From: Nocardia sputorum
GTDB lineage: Bacteria; Actinomycetota; Actinomycetes; Mycobacteriales; Mycobacteriaceae
Direction: 5' to 3'
Assembly (NCBI RefSeq): GCF_027924405.1
Contig: NZ_AP026978.1
Coordinates: 2,666,001 to 2,730,000 of the forward strand
Length of the DNA: 64,000 nt
The position numbers were made by a program, and so were the translations under genes. Under the pieces are notes generated by a model. That model was not told the DNA's origin. It saw only the letters and a program-made list of their open reading frames with translations, and ran no database searches. How positions within the stretch are numbered: position 1 is the first letter of the stretch; each line of letters opens with the position of its first letter. Below are positions 9,310-17,662 of this stretch, piece after piece.

Positions 9310-9495
9310 TCAGAACGGCAAGAACAGGCCGATGGTCGCACCGATGGCAGCGCCGACCGCGCAACCGATGACGGCGCCGACGAGGAAGAACCCGATACCG
9401 ATCAGAACGCCTACGGCGCATCCGATCGCGGCACCCACGAAGAGCCCGACGAGCAGTGCGTCATGCAGCAGCCCCTTCGGCCTCGGGAAGTCCAA
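9310..9495 (-). CDS. Small glycine-zipper membrane protein (about 61 residues)
   Basis: The frame encodes a very hydrophobic protein with repeated G-A-A-I-G-C-A-V-G-type small-xxx-small motifs, predicted to form two tight membrane helices. The first available start is TTG directly after an in-frame TGA; an internal GTG near residue 19 is an alternative. An ATG at 9499 lies in another frame and ends at a TGA overlapping this ORF, so a frameshifted N-terminus cannot be excluded. A strong terminator follows. Function unknown; small glycine-zipper proteins often oligomerise in membranes. Confidence 0.5.
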   Translation of the reverse strand: MDFPRPKGLLHDALLVGLFVGAAIGCAVGVLIGIGFFLVGAVIGCAVGAAIGATIGLFLPF

Positions 9496-9664
9496 TCATC
9501 GGACGATGTATTTGGAATTCCCCCGGGCGGGCGACATTGTCCGTCAACCTGATCTTTCTCCGTCGACATCGGCAATGTCGATAGGTGTCCGGTATGAAGT
9601 TTTGTCGTAATACCGGTCGGGAATAATCTCTGATCGGTTATCGCGGCATTCGGCGACCCGGCCG

Positions 9665-10309
9665 TCAGCGCAACCGAGCCGCGAGCCCGTCGAGCACGAC
9701 GCCGAGGTGTCGTTCGAACCTGCTGTCACCGTCGTCGCGGAGGTGCCCGGCGGCCTTGACCAGATCGGCGCCTTCGCCCAGCCACTCGTCGCGTTCGGCG
9801 ACCGAGTACCGGGCCGGGTCGGCGTCGGCCGACTGGCTGCGCTCATGCTCCTCGATGACGAAGCCGACGACGTACGCGGTGACCAGGTCGAGGGCGTCGT
9901 CCGCCTCCGCCAGTGAGAACCCGGCCGCGGTCAAGCGCGCGAGCCAGGATTCCTTCGCTTTCACCACGTCGGGGTCGGAGAAGCGCGTGCCGCTGAAGAT
10001 GCGCGCGCCGTCCCGGTGGCGCAGGTACTCCGCGCGCAAGGCGCGGGCGTAGGCGGCTACGTCGTCACGCCAGTCGTCGCCGGAAGCGATCGCCGAGAGG
10101 GCGTCGGTGACGCGGCGCATCACGAACGTGCTCATCTCGTCGAGCAGTTCCTGCTTGTTGCGGACGTGCCAGTACAGCGCGGGGGCCTTCACTTCGAGCC
10201 GGGAAGCGAGCGCGCGGACGGTGAGCGCGTCCATGCCCTTCTCGTTGAGCAACTCGAGCGCCGCCGCCACGATCCGCTCCCGGGTGATGCCCTTCGCCAC
10301 AGTTGACAC
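9665..10309 (-). CDS. TetR/AcrR-family transcriptional regulator
   Basis: 214 residues, GTG start. The N-terminal helix-turn-helix (about residues 10-55) reads T-R-E-R-I-V-A-A-A-L-E-L-L, then L-T-V-R-A-L-A-S-R-L-E-V and A-L-Y-W-H-V-R-N-K. The C-terminal half resembles the ligand domain of classical TetR regulators. It is divergent from the MDR oxidoreductase gene at 10372, and the 62-bp gap holds two AAC-N3-GTT dyads. It most likely represses both its own gene and that oxidoreductase and releases DNA on binding a small molecule. The ligand is unknown. Confidence 0.9.
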   Translation of the reverse strand: MSTVAKGITRERIVAAALELLNEKGMDALTVRALASRLEVKAPALYWHVRNKQELLDEMSTFVMRRVTDALSAIASGDDWRDDVAAYARALRAEYLRHRDGARIFSGTRFSDPDVVKAKESWLARLTAAGFSLAEADDALDLVTAYVVGFVIEEHERSQSADADPARYSVAERDEWLGEGADLVKAAGHLRDDGDSRFERHLGVVLDGLAARLR

Positions 10310-10363
10310 CTTAACAAAGTTCAGGAAAGGTGGGTGACAGGGTCAAACCTAACTTAGTTAAGG
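10310..10363. promoter_or_regulatory. Two TetR operator-like dyads in the divergent promoter
   Basis: Site 1 CTTAACAAAGTTCAGG (10310-10325) and site 2 CCTAACTTAGTTAAGG (10348-10363) share an AAC-N3-GTT core. In opposite orientation they align as CCTTAAC-x-AAGTT-AGG. Site 1 abuts the TetR start codon and site 2 runs into the AAGGAG ribosome site of the MDR gene, so occupancy would block both genes. Confidence 0.6.
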
Positions 10364-10371
10364 AGTTTGTC

Positions 10372-11358
10372 ATGCGCGCTGCGGTCGTCAACGCCCCAGG
10401 AGCGACACCCGTCTGCGGAGACTTTCCCGACCCGGAACAGTGGCCGGGCCGGGCGCCGCTGAGACTTGTGGGCGCGGGTCTGCACCACGTCGTTCGCGGG
10501 CTGGCCTCCGGCCGCCACTACGGCAGCGACCATGCCTACCCCGTCGTGCCGGGCGTCGACGCCGTGGCCCGGACCGACGACGGGCGGCTGGTCTACACGG
10601 GCCTCGCCCGGTTGCCGTGGGGAACGATGGCCGAACGGCTGGTCACTCCGTTCGAAGTGGATCTGCCCGTCGGGGCCGATCCGCTCGTGACCGCCGCCGG
10701 CGTGAACCCCGCCTTGTCGGGCTGGATGCCCCTGATCACCCGCCGCAAGGAGACGGGCGAACTCGGCACCGTGCTGGTGCTCGGGGCGACCGGCATGTCA
10801 GGCGGCCTGGCCGTGCGGGCGGCGATGTCTCTCGGCGCGAAACAGGTCGTCGCGGCCGGGCGCGATCACGAGGCGCTGGAGCGACTGCGAGGCCTGGGCG
10901 TCGTCACCGTTGCGCTCGCGACCGCCACACCCGATGCCGGGGCGGCCACCCTCGCCACCGTTGTCGCCGAGGCGCAGCCCACGCTCGTGCTCGACTTCGT
11001 GTGGGGCCCCGTCGCCGAGGCCGCCTTCGCCGCGCTGGAGAAGCGCGGCACGGAGGACGACAGCACGGCGATCGACTACGTGCAGATCGGCTCGCTCGCC
11101 GGAACCGAGGCGGCGTTGCCCGCGGCGCTGCTGCGCGGCAGGCGGATCCGGATCAGCGGCAGCGGCGCCGGCTCGGTTTCGAAGGCTGCGATGATCGCCG
11201 AGCTTCCCGAGGTCCTCGCCAGGTTCGCCGACGGCACCTTCGACGCGCCGTACACCGCCTACCCGCTCAGCCGCGTCGGCGAGGCATGGGCGCATCAAGG
11301 GCGCACCCGTGCCGTCGTCGTCCCCGACCGACCGGCCCCGCTCGAGGTCGCTACCTAG
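10372..11358 (+). CDS. Medium-chain dehydrogenase/quinone-oxidoreductase-like protein
   Basis: 328 residues. The ATG at 10372 is chosen because AAGGAG lies 6 nt upstream; an upstream in-frame ATG at 10330 lacks a ribosome site and would overlap the operators. The N-terminal GroES-like part is shortened (Y-P-V-V-P-G-V-D-A-V-A). The Rossmann part has V-L-V-L-G-A-T-G-M-S-G-G (about 146-157), typical of zinc-free, NADPH-dependent quinone or enone reductases. Cysteine ligands for a structural or catalytic zinc are not evident. It is probably induced when the TetR repressor binds its ligand. Substrate unknown. Confidence 0.82.
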   Translation: MRAAVVNAPGATPVCGDFPDPEQWPGRAPLRLVGAGLHHVVRGLASGRHYGSDHAYPVVPGVDAVARTDDGRLVYTGLARLPWGTMAERLVTPFEVDLPVGADPLVTAAGVNPALSGWMPLITRRKETGELGTVLVLGATGMSGGLAVRAAMSLGAKQVVAAGRDHEALERLRGLGVVTVALATATPDAGAATLATVVAEAQPTLVLDFVWGPVAEAAFAALEKRGTEDDSTAIDYVQIGSLAGTEAALPAALLRGRRIRISGSGAGSVSKAAMIAELPEVLARFADGTFDAPYTAYPLSRVGEAWAHQGRTRAVVVPDRPAPLEVAT

Positions 11359-11692
11359 GTCTGGTCAGCCTTGCCGGTCCCGGTCCCGGCGCAGCCGTTC
11401 GATGGCTTTCGCGATCAGGGTGGAAGGAGTCGCCGCTAGCCGCGCCTCCGAAAAGCAGGAGTTCACCGAACAAGGCCGGGGCCAGGATGAGCCATCCGAC
11501 ATCGCGCAACCGCAACTGATGAATCCCCGGCGAATCCGCTACTTTCCGCAGCCACGGTTACTCGTCAGAGACCGGCATCGGCACGCTTTGCTACGTCAAT
11601 CGTGCGCTGTCGCAGGGCCGGAGTCCCTCGATCCGCAAGGTAAAGCAGAACACCTGCGTAATTGGGCTGCCCGGCCGACTGGCGGCGATGGA
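11359..11692. other. Convergent intergenic region, nothing recognised
   Basis: This separates the MDR gene (plus) from the membrane protein gene (minus). I found no frame with a start signal and no strong perfect hairpin. Confidence 0.4.
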
Positions 11693-12982
11693 TCAGCCCG
11701 GCAGTCGGCCGACGGTCGAGGTGCTGGACCGACCTCGGCGCACTCGCCGAACGAGTCCGCGGGCTATCGGGAACCAGAGCGGAGTGAGGACGGTGAGCGC
11801 GAGTGCGTGCCAGAGGGGCCGCCACCACCATGAGACGACCGGCGGGAACGATGTTGCGGTGGATGCGAGCGGCGCGGCGAAGGACCAGGCCAGGAAAGCG
11901 TCGCCGATGGGGAGGGCGCCGAAGGCGTAGCGTTTGGAATTGCCGAGAGTGACCGGCATGCCCAGGCTTTCGCCGAGGCCGGTGATCGGGCCGGCGAGGT
12001 TGCGATCGCCGTGCACCCGGGCCGCACCGATGGTGACCACCGTGGCCGAGGCGCTGACACCGAGAATAAGTGGCCCGGAATCGACATCGCCCGCGCCGCT
12101 GCGGCCGTGCGGATACTCCCGCACTCCGGGCAGGCCAAGCGGGGTATCTATGAAGAGTCGGCGGAAAGTACGGTACTGCTGCGCGGCCCACGCGGGGTCT
12201 ATCTCGGGCAGGAACCGCTGGATCATCGATTGTGACGAGCCGCGCGCACCCTCCATCATGGGTGCGGCTCGGTGCGGCAGTAGACCGGTCGCCGGATCCA
12301 GGTGCGCGCGAGCCGAGGTGAGCCATTCGGCGATCACCGGCTCGAAACGCGAGCCGAAGATACGATCGTGCAACCGCAACGCGGACACAGCCACCACGTT
12401 GTCGACCGGCCAAGCTTGACCCGGATACGCCGCAAGGAACGGCCCGTCCGTACCGAAGGCCACCGCGAGTGCTTCGCAGTCCGCGATGAATTGCGCCGCC
12501 TCCGGTGCGGCGGCGCCCGCGAGTTCGATCACGGCCCCGCGCAACCGGCTGGACCATCCGACATAGAACACCCCGTATGCCGGGCGCAGTCGCGCATCGA
12601 AAGCGCCACGGCCCGAGCCGGATTCCAAACGCTCCAGCGCCCAGCGTGCCTCCCGGAGCGCTTCGTCCCGATAGGTCGTGTCGCCGCGCGCCAGATCAGT
12701 CCACGCCAACCCGTACAGAACGTGCGAAAAGAAGAATCCCTCGGGGAACATGCCCTGCATCTCCTCCCCGAGCCCCGATCGCAATTCGGAACGAAGAAAC
12801 CGCATTTGGGCGATGACATCGGTGCGCGGCTGCTCATCCCGATACAGCCGAATCTGGGGAACGAGGAACACCAGCGTGAGCACAGCCGCGACGGCGACAT
12901 ACAGCGCCCCCGAGAGGGTGCGATGCGATTCTGGGTCCCGGTCGGCCGCAGAGGCCCGAGCGGAGCCGATCTTGTACCCCAT
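11693..12982 (-). CDS. Membrane-anchored protein of unknown function, alpha/alpha-barrel-like
   Basis: 429 residues from ATG 12982. A longer frame reaches 13291, but its extra part is Arg/Ser-rich and not protein-like. There is a hydrophobic segment near residues 25-45 (L-Y-V-A-V-A-A-V-L-T-L-V-F-L-V) and a second near the C-terminus (W-H-A-L-A-L-T-V-L-T-P-L-W-F). In between is a helical domain with Trp/Tyr/Gly motifs such as Y-G-V-F-Y-V-G-W and A-Y-P-G-Q-A-W-P-V-D-N, which recall alpha/alpha-toroid enzymes (linalool dehydratase/isomerase-like or glycosidase-like folds). That resemblance is by eye only. No strong ribosome site precedes the chosen ATG. Confidence 0.65.
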   Translation of the reverse strand: MGYKIGSARASAADRDPESHRTLSGALYVAVAAVLTLVFLVPQIRLYRDEQPRTDVIAQMRFLRSELRSGLGEEMQGMFPEGFFFSHVLYGLAWTDLARGDTTYRDEALREARWALERLESGSGRGAFDARLRPAYGVFYVGWSSRLRGAVIELAGAAAPEAAQFIADCEALAVAFGTDGPFLAAYPGQAWPVDNVVAVSALRLHDRIFGSRFEPVIAEWLTSARAHLDPATGLLPHRAAPMMEGARGSSQSMIQRFLPEIDPAWAAQQYRTFRRLFIDTPLGLPGVREYPHGRSGAGDVDSGPLILGVSASATVVTIGAARVHGDRNLAGPITGLGESLGMPVTLGNSKRYAFGALPIGDAFLAWSFAAPLASTATSFPPVVSWWWRPLWHALALTVLTPLWFPIARGLVRRVRRGRSSTSTVGRLPG

Positions 12983-13238
12983 ACTGGCGGAATCTATCAG
13001 AACGCATGTGGAGCAGAGAGTTTCGCGAGTTCGTGCGTCTCCTGGATCTGTGCTGGACGAATGCCGACGAGCCAAAGTTCTCGAGCGGGGTCGGCCCCTC
13101 CTTGCGGCTACTGGTCGCTGTGTCGGGCCGCGTGGGACCGGGAAGGACGGCTGCCGAGGAAGGCCATCGACTCGGCATTCAATCCTCGTTCTCCGGCCCG
13201 GGGAACTACACCGTAGCGTCCGTCGGCCCCCGCGCGTT

Positions 13239-13254
13239 GCGCATTCGAATGCGC
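13239..13254. promoter_or_regulatory. Perfect 16-bp palindrome
   Basis: GCGCATTCGAATGCGC is fully self-complementary and lies in the divergent gap about 215 nt before the gene at 13468. It is a candidate operator; the binding protein is unknown. Confidence 0.35.
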
Positions 13255-13375
13255 GCGGTTGCGGCATGGAAAGGGTTGGTCGGGCTCTCACTGCCGGATC
13301 CTAGGACCGAGTTCATCCGGTGTTGGAGCTGGCGACACGTCCGTTTCAGAAGTCGCGTGCATGTCGACCGCAATT

Positions 13376-13393
13376 CGAGTAGGCCACTACTCG
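13376..13393. promoter_or_regulatory. Inverted repeat upstream of the 13468 gene
   Basis: CGAGTAG-GCCA-CTACTCG is a perfect 7-bp inverted repeat about 75 nt before the start codon at 13468, a typical position for an operator. Confidence 0.35.
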
Positions 13394-13467
13394 CGCAATG
13401 ACGAGGCTGTTCGGCCACGATGATCGTGTCGGCGCGCCGAGCGTGAGCAGAGAAAGGAACACAACAA

Positions 13468-14331
13468 ATGACGACAACGCGGCAAACCCCCGATCTGATC
13501 GACAAGCTGCAGACTGCGATGCGTAGTCGAGAGGTGGTTGCGATACGGCCTCCAGCGGGTGACGGTGCCCAGGCAGGCGAGAGTTCGCGCGAGTGTGCTC
13601 ATCGCTTCGAGCGGGCAAAAGATCAACTGCTCGAAGAGATAGTAGATGAGCAAGCGAGCGTGGATTGGGAGGTAGCCCTGCTTCCGTTCAGGCTGGACGG
13701 TGAAGCAGGGGTGGGCACGATCGCGCGAGACATTCTCGAGAGCCGGGACGCCCTCACCAGCCTCACTATCGGCCCGGGATGCAGTGTCGTCGGTACGCCG
13801 TACGACCATGCGTACACAACGGGAACCGGATTCTCCGGCAAGCTCGATGGAAAGCCGCAGGTCGTTGGGGCGACCGATGGCGAGTCGGCAGGTGGAGCCG
13901 CTATCGATCTGTTTTCCGATAATCGCCTGGATGTAAGTGTGATACCAGCTGGGACATACTCCTGGAGCGTTCTCGCGTCCAACGCGGTACCGAACGCACG
14001 CAGCAGGGGTGGATTGGCGACGGTGACCTTTGTCGGCAACAATCCCAATCCGTCACTGCGGCGCGTGATTACACTGTGGGACGTGCAGGGCCTGGGGCAG
14101 CTGCACGGCTTCCACGGCGAGGGCGCAATCGCCGACGCCTACACTCCCGGGACCGGGCCGTTCAAGGTTACTTTGGCCCCCATTCCAGGCAGTTTGTTCC
14201 CTGGAGAAAGACTTGAAGTCTGGGTATGGGCCTGGATCATAAACAGCGGCGCGAACGGCGTCTTTTCTGCACTGACCTTGAACATGCCATCGTTCACCGT
14301 GTGTGCGGGGCACCCGGTCCCCGTTGGATGA
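13468..14331 (+). CDS. Protein of unknown function, likely beta-rich
   Basis: 287 residues; ATG preceded by AAAGGAAC. The N-terminal 85 residues are charged and helical, and the rest is rich in Gly, Thr, Val and aromatic residues, suggesting beta-sheet domains (for example V-I-P-A-G-T-Y-S-W-S-V-L-A and V-I-T-L-W-D-V-Q-G-L-G-Q-L-H-G-F-H). There is no signal peptide or known motif. It is followed after 51 nt by a metallopeptidase gene with its own ribosome site, so the two may be co-transcribed. I do not recognise the family. Confidence 0.75.
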   Translation: MTTTRQTPDLIDKLQTAMRSREVVAIRPPAGDGAQAGESSRECAHRFERAKDQLLEEIVDEQASVDWEVALLPFRLDGEAGVGTIARDILESRDALTSLTIGPGCSVVGTPYDHAYTTGTGFSGKLDGKPQVVGATDGESAGGAAIDLFSDNRLDVSVIPAGTYSWSVLASNAVPNARSRGGLATVTFVGNNPNPSLRRVITLWDVQGLGQLHGFHGEGAIADAYTPGTGPFKVTLAPIPGSLFPGERLEVWVWAWIINSGANGVFSALTLNMPSFTVCAGHPVPVG

Positions 14332-14382
14332 CTTGGACGTCGTCGCATAACGCAACACAAATACACCGAGAAGGAGTACGTC

Positions 14383-15207
14383 ATGGCCAGATCCATCAAC
14401 ACCGCGAGGCGGGCGAGTTCGGCAACCGGTGCGTTGCGGCTACGGGACGTCGATGATGCGGCCCGTGAAGTCGAGGCCGACGTCCACGTATACGGGCAGA
14501 AAGTCATTTGCGAGACGGACTCACGAGGCTACGCCACGCCCCAGAATCGATCGCTGACCGAGATAGTCGTCGACGCCTCAGAGGGCTTCATCCCGCTGTG
14601 GGACAAAAGCACGACGCTGCGATGGCGTTTTCAGAACCGTTCGATCGCCTTGTTCGAGCAGCCGGATGCTGCCAAAGCAAAAATCAAGGAACTACTCGGG
14701 AAGGCGCTGCTGGCTTGGGGTGATGCGGCGCCTGTGAAATTCAGCCAGCGCGATGACGCCTGGGATTTCGAGATCGTGATCAGGGAAGCCGACCGATGTA
14801 ACATCAACGGGTGTGTTCTGGCCAGCGCCTTCTTTCCCGACTCGGGTCGACATCGATTGACGATTTATCCCAAGTTGTTCGAGCAGAGCGCGCAAGAGCA
14901 GATGGAAACTTTGGCACACGAGATCGGACACGTCTTCGGACTGCGGCACTTTTTCGCCAACCTCAGCGAAACGGACTTTGCGAGCGAGATTTTCGGAAAG
15001 CACAACCCGCTGACCATCATGAACTACGGCAACCAGAGCCAGCTGACCGAGGACGATCGGGACGACCTGAAGCGGCTGTACCAAGCAGTGTGGAGCGGCA
15101 CGTTGACGAACATCAACGGCACTCCGATCAGGTTGGTGAAACCATTCAGCTCCACCGGAACGGTGGTCGGTGGTCCGCCGATACTGGCTGCTGCGGCGCT
15201 TGTTTGA
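14383..15207 (+). CDS. Matrixin-like zinc metallopeptidase
   Basis: 274 residues; ATG with GAGAAGGAG upstream. The zinc-binding motif H-E-I-G-H-V-F-G-L-R-H (residues 179-189; ligands His179, His183, His189, catalytic Glu180) is followed 24 residues later by the Met-turn I-M-N-Y-G (Met213), the hallmark of metzincins. The usual secreted matrixin has a signal peptide and propeptide. Here the N-terminus (M-A-R-S-I-N-T-A-R-R) shows no Sec signal and no cysteine-switch prodomain. The C-terminal 45 residues are small and hydrophobic. It is probably co-transcribed with the unknown gene before it. Substrate unknown. Confidence 0.88.
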   Translation: MARSINTARRASSATGALRLRDVDDAAREVEADVHVYGQKVICETDSRGYATPQNRSLTEIVVDASEGFIPLWDKSTTLRWRFQNRSIALFEQPDAAKAKIKELLGKALLAWGDAAPVKFSQRDDAWDFEIVIREADRCNINGCVLASAFFPDSGRHRLTIYPKLFEQSAQEQMETLAHEIGHVFGLRHFFANLSETDFASEIFGKHNPLTIMNYGNQSQLTEDDRDDLKRLYQAVWSGTLTNINGTPIRLVKPFSSTGTVVGGPPILAAAALV

Positions 15208-15352
15208 GCGGGTCGCCACAGGCGACTCGACGACGACGTGATCGCCACTACGGCGGCTCCTGTGGTTATCGATCGAGCCCTGGCCGCGGAGCCTCAAAGC
15301 AAATGACGAACAACGCCGGCCCGACGAAGCAGGCCGAGCCTTGTCCGCCTTC

Positions 15353-15793
15353 TCACCAAGGGACGAAGCGCCACAGCTGGGTACCGTCACGTGTGTTGTC
15401 GACGACCGTGAGCCCGTAGTGGGGCCCTGCTGGGGCGAGGGCGAGGGCGTGGTTGAAACCAGGTACGAGAACGGCCGCTTCCTCCTCGGCGTCCCCGTCG
15501 AAGCTCCATGGCATGGCACCGTGAATTTCCCCGCCCCCGCACACAACGGGATCACCTTTGTGGCCCGTCCCGCCCAGGAGCAGCATCGTGTTCGTTTGTT
15601 CGTTTGTCAGCTGGACAGTCGAATCGTCGTCCACCTCGACGAGCCAGAGTTGACCGTAGTCGTTGCGGTCCGGACCCACCAGCCCGACGGCCACGCCTCG
15701 GCCGCCGGTGTCGGCGCCCGTGAGCCCCATCGCGGCGCCGTCGAGTTGCGGGTTGAGAATCTGGTACCGGCCCTCGCGGGGGAACTTGGTCAT
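15353..15793 (-). CDS. Small beta-trefoil (ricin-like) protein
   Basis: 146 residues; ATG with GAGGAGAGACC upstream. The spacing of hydrophobic strands, an opening G-R-Y-Q-I-L-N-P-Q-L, an internal Q-L-W-L-V-E-V and a closing Q-L-W-R-F-V-P-W resemble beta-trefoil lectins and trefoil protease inhibitors, in which Q-x-W motifs mark each lobe. No signal peptide is seen. It converges with the metallopeptidase gene, so a peptidase/inhibitor pairing is imaginable but purely speculative. The fold assignment is by pattern only. Confidence 0.65.
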   Translation of the reverse strand: MTKFPREGRYQILNPQLDGAAMGLTGADTGGRGVAVGLVGPDRNDYGQLWLVEVDDDSTVQLTNEQTNTMLLLGGTGHKGDPVVCGGGEIHGAMPWSFDGDAEEEAAVLVPGFNHALALAPAGPHYGLTVVDNTRDGTQLWRFVPW

Positions 15794-16306
15794 GGTCTCT
15801 CCTCACTGTGGGCATACCGCCACTGAGCTTTACGCCGTGCTGATCCGATAGCTGTCGTCAGCAGCGTAGGATCTCGGCAGGAAGAATCTGATCGCCCAGT
15901 TCGGGTGATTTCGGGTGCGGGCCGGACACACGGGTCGACCCTTTGGTACGTTCCTGCGACGCTCCGACCCGCCACGGCCACCTCGATTCCTTACCGGATC
16001 CGAACCGCGGAAGGATCTGCGGAAGCACTCGCACCGCGGGGGATGTGGCACCTCCAGAGCGCGGTGTCCTGCCCCGCCGAGCGGGTGCTGCCCGGCCGCG
16101 TTCTCGTCGGCTATGACGGTCGCGCGGATGGTCGCGAGATCGCCCCCCTGCCCACACGGGCCCCGGGCACGGGCCGCCGATCCATCGGCTGATCCGCCGG
16201 TCGCTCCGGGGTCGCTGGACGGGTGGATACATATCTCTAGCATCCGGGAACAAATTGGTTCGCTGGACACATATATTCTCCGTACGGGTGGCCGACGACG
16301 AGTGGA
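15794..16306. other. Intergenic region upstream of the MocR gene
   Basis: I see no supported gene between 15794 and about 16210. The last 100 bp hold the repeated CGCTGGAC and ACATAT motifs described separately. Confidence 0.4.
16213..16280. promoter_or_regulatory. Direct repeats upstream of the MocR gene (candidate autoregulatory sites)
   Basis: CGCTGGAC occurs at 16213-16220 and 16261-16268. Each is followed by an ACATAT core: GGATACATATCTC at 16225-16237 and GGACACATATATTCTC at 16265-16280. Similar GGA-n-ACATA motifs occur in the divergent sulfurtransferase promoter (20867-20954). MocR regulators commonly bind direct repeats. From memory, the taurine regulator TauR of proteobacteria binds CTGGAC-containing repeats, which would fit a sulfonate theme. 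Confidence 0.5.
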
Positions 16307-17662
16307 GTGTCAGTGACGGAGGATTCTGCACTGCTGGTGCGGGCGTTGCAGGCCGATGCTTCGCACACCCCCGAGTCGGTACGGGCGGTCACGGCCCGGC
16401 TGATCCGGGATGGTGCGCTCACCTCGGGTGCGCGCTTGCCGACCATTCGCGAGGTCGCCCGGCGCTGCGGACTGAGTACGCGCACGGTCGTCGCCGCCTG
16501 GAGCGCGCTGCGCGCGGAAGGCCTGATCGCCACCAATCGACGCGGTGGCACGGTGGTGGCCGCGCTCGCGGAGGTCCCCGCGGGCCGTGCGCTCGCGGCC
16601 CGCGACCTGCTGACCGGAAGCCCGGACTACGCGCTGCAACCGGATCTGGCGCCCGCCATGCTGGCCGGATTGCACACCGATCAGCTCAACCGGCCCGGGC
16701 GTGACTACATCACCGATCGGCTGCGCGAGGCCGTCGTCGACGGCTGGCCCTTCCCGGCCGAGGCCTTCGCCGCGGCGGGCGGCGGTTCGGAGGGATTGTT
16801 CCTCGCGGTGGACGCCGCCGCGCCCGCGGGTTCCCTTGTCGCTGTGGAGGAGCCGGTGATGCCGGGCTTCCTCGACACTCTGGCGGAGGTCGGGTACGAG
16901 GTGCTCGGTATCGAGTCCGACGAACAGGGGGCGCTGCCCGGCGCGCTGGCGGCGGCGCTGCGGCGGCAGCCGTCGGTGGTGGTGCTCCAGCCGGAGGGCG
17001 GGTACGCGATGGGTGGCGCGCTGTCGGAGGACCGGGCCACGGAGCTGGCCGCGGTGCTCGCCGCGGCGGAGCAGGTGCCCTGGATCGTCGAGGACGATGC
17101 GGTGGGACCACTGGCCCTGGCCCAGGCGCCCTCGCTCGGCCGCTGGTTCCCGCGCCACAGCGTGCGGGTGCGCAGCTATTGCAAGGCCTACGGCATGGAC
17201 ATTCGGACCTGCGTCATCGGCGGCAGCGCCGAATTGGTCGACCGGGCCATCCGGGCCCGGGTCCACGGGATCGCCGCCAACAGTCGGATCCTGCAGAACG
17301 CTTTGGCGCACCTCATCGTCGACCCCGCGACCGCCGCACTGATCGATACCGCTCGCGATCGCTACACCGCCCGTCGGGAAGGGCTGCTCGCGGCATTGCG
17401 CGAACGCGGCGTCACCGCACGTTCCGGGGTGAACAGCCTGGTGGTGTGGGTGGAGGTCGCCGATGAACAGGCGGCGCTGCTCGGGCTGGCCCGGCACGGG
17501 ATCGTCGTCGGATCCGGTGCGAAATCGTATGTGGCGCCGCCGCGTCCTGGCGTGGTGCGCGTCGCGGTGCCGCAGCTACCCGATGCGGACGCCGGGCTCG
17601 CCGAACTCGCTCGCCTGCTCGCCGAGGCCGCCGGTGCCACGCATCGGGAGTTCCTGGACTAG
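16307..17662 (+). CDS. MocR-type GntR regulator with aminotransferase domain
   Basis: 451 residues, GTG start. The N-terminal winged helix (about 15-80) has the GntR pattern R-L-P-T-I-R-E-V-A-R-R-C-G-L-S-T-R-T-V. The C-terminal part is a fold-type I aminotransferase domain with V-E-D-D (Asp263 region, PLP ring contact) and S-Y-C-K (Lys293, PLP Schiff base), so PLP binding is expected. MocR proteins sense amines or PLP-reactive metabolites and bind direct repeats. Two such repeats precede this gene and related sites precede the sulfur genes, so it probably controls that region. Its stop codon and the convergent neighbour's stop share CTAG at 17659-17662. Confidence 0.9.
   Translation: MSVTEDSALLVRALQADASHTPESVRAVTARLIRDGALTSGARLPTIREVARRCGLSTRTVVAAWSALRAEGLIATNRRGGTVVAALAEVPAGRALAARDLLTGSPDYALQPDLAPAMLAGLHTDQLNRPGRDYITDRLREAVVDGWPFPAEAFAAAGGGSEGLFLAVDAAAPAGSLVAVEEPVMPGFLDTLAEVGYEVLGIESDEQGALPGALAAALRRQPSVVVLQPEGGYAMGGALSEDRATELAAVLAAAEQVPWIVEDDAVGPLALAQAPSLGRWFPRHSVRVRSYCKAYGMDIRTCVIGGSAELVDRAIRARVHGIAANSRILQNALAHLIVDPATAALIDTARDRYTARREGLLAALRERGVTARSGVNSLVVWVEVADEQAALLGLARHGIVVGSGAKSYVAPPRPGVVRVAVPQLPDADAGLAELARLLAEAAGATHREFLD

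Larger units (their letters stand above)
12983..13467. other. Divergent intergenic region with two dyads
   Basis: No convincing gene. It lies between the divergent membrane protein gene and the unknown gene at 13468 and holds the palindromes listed at 13239 and 13376. Confidence 0.4.

Noticed and set aside
12983..13291. N-terminal extension of the membrane protein gene to 532 residues
   Set aside because: The extension is Arg/Ser/Thr-rich without protein character, and the N-terminal membrane helix falls at the usual place when starting at 12982.
15216..15265. CCACAGG ... CCTGTGG pair as a terminator between the peptidase and trefoil genes
   Set aside because: The 7-bp arms are separated by 36 nt, too far for a typical hairpin terminator without further support.
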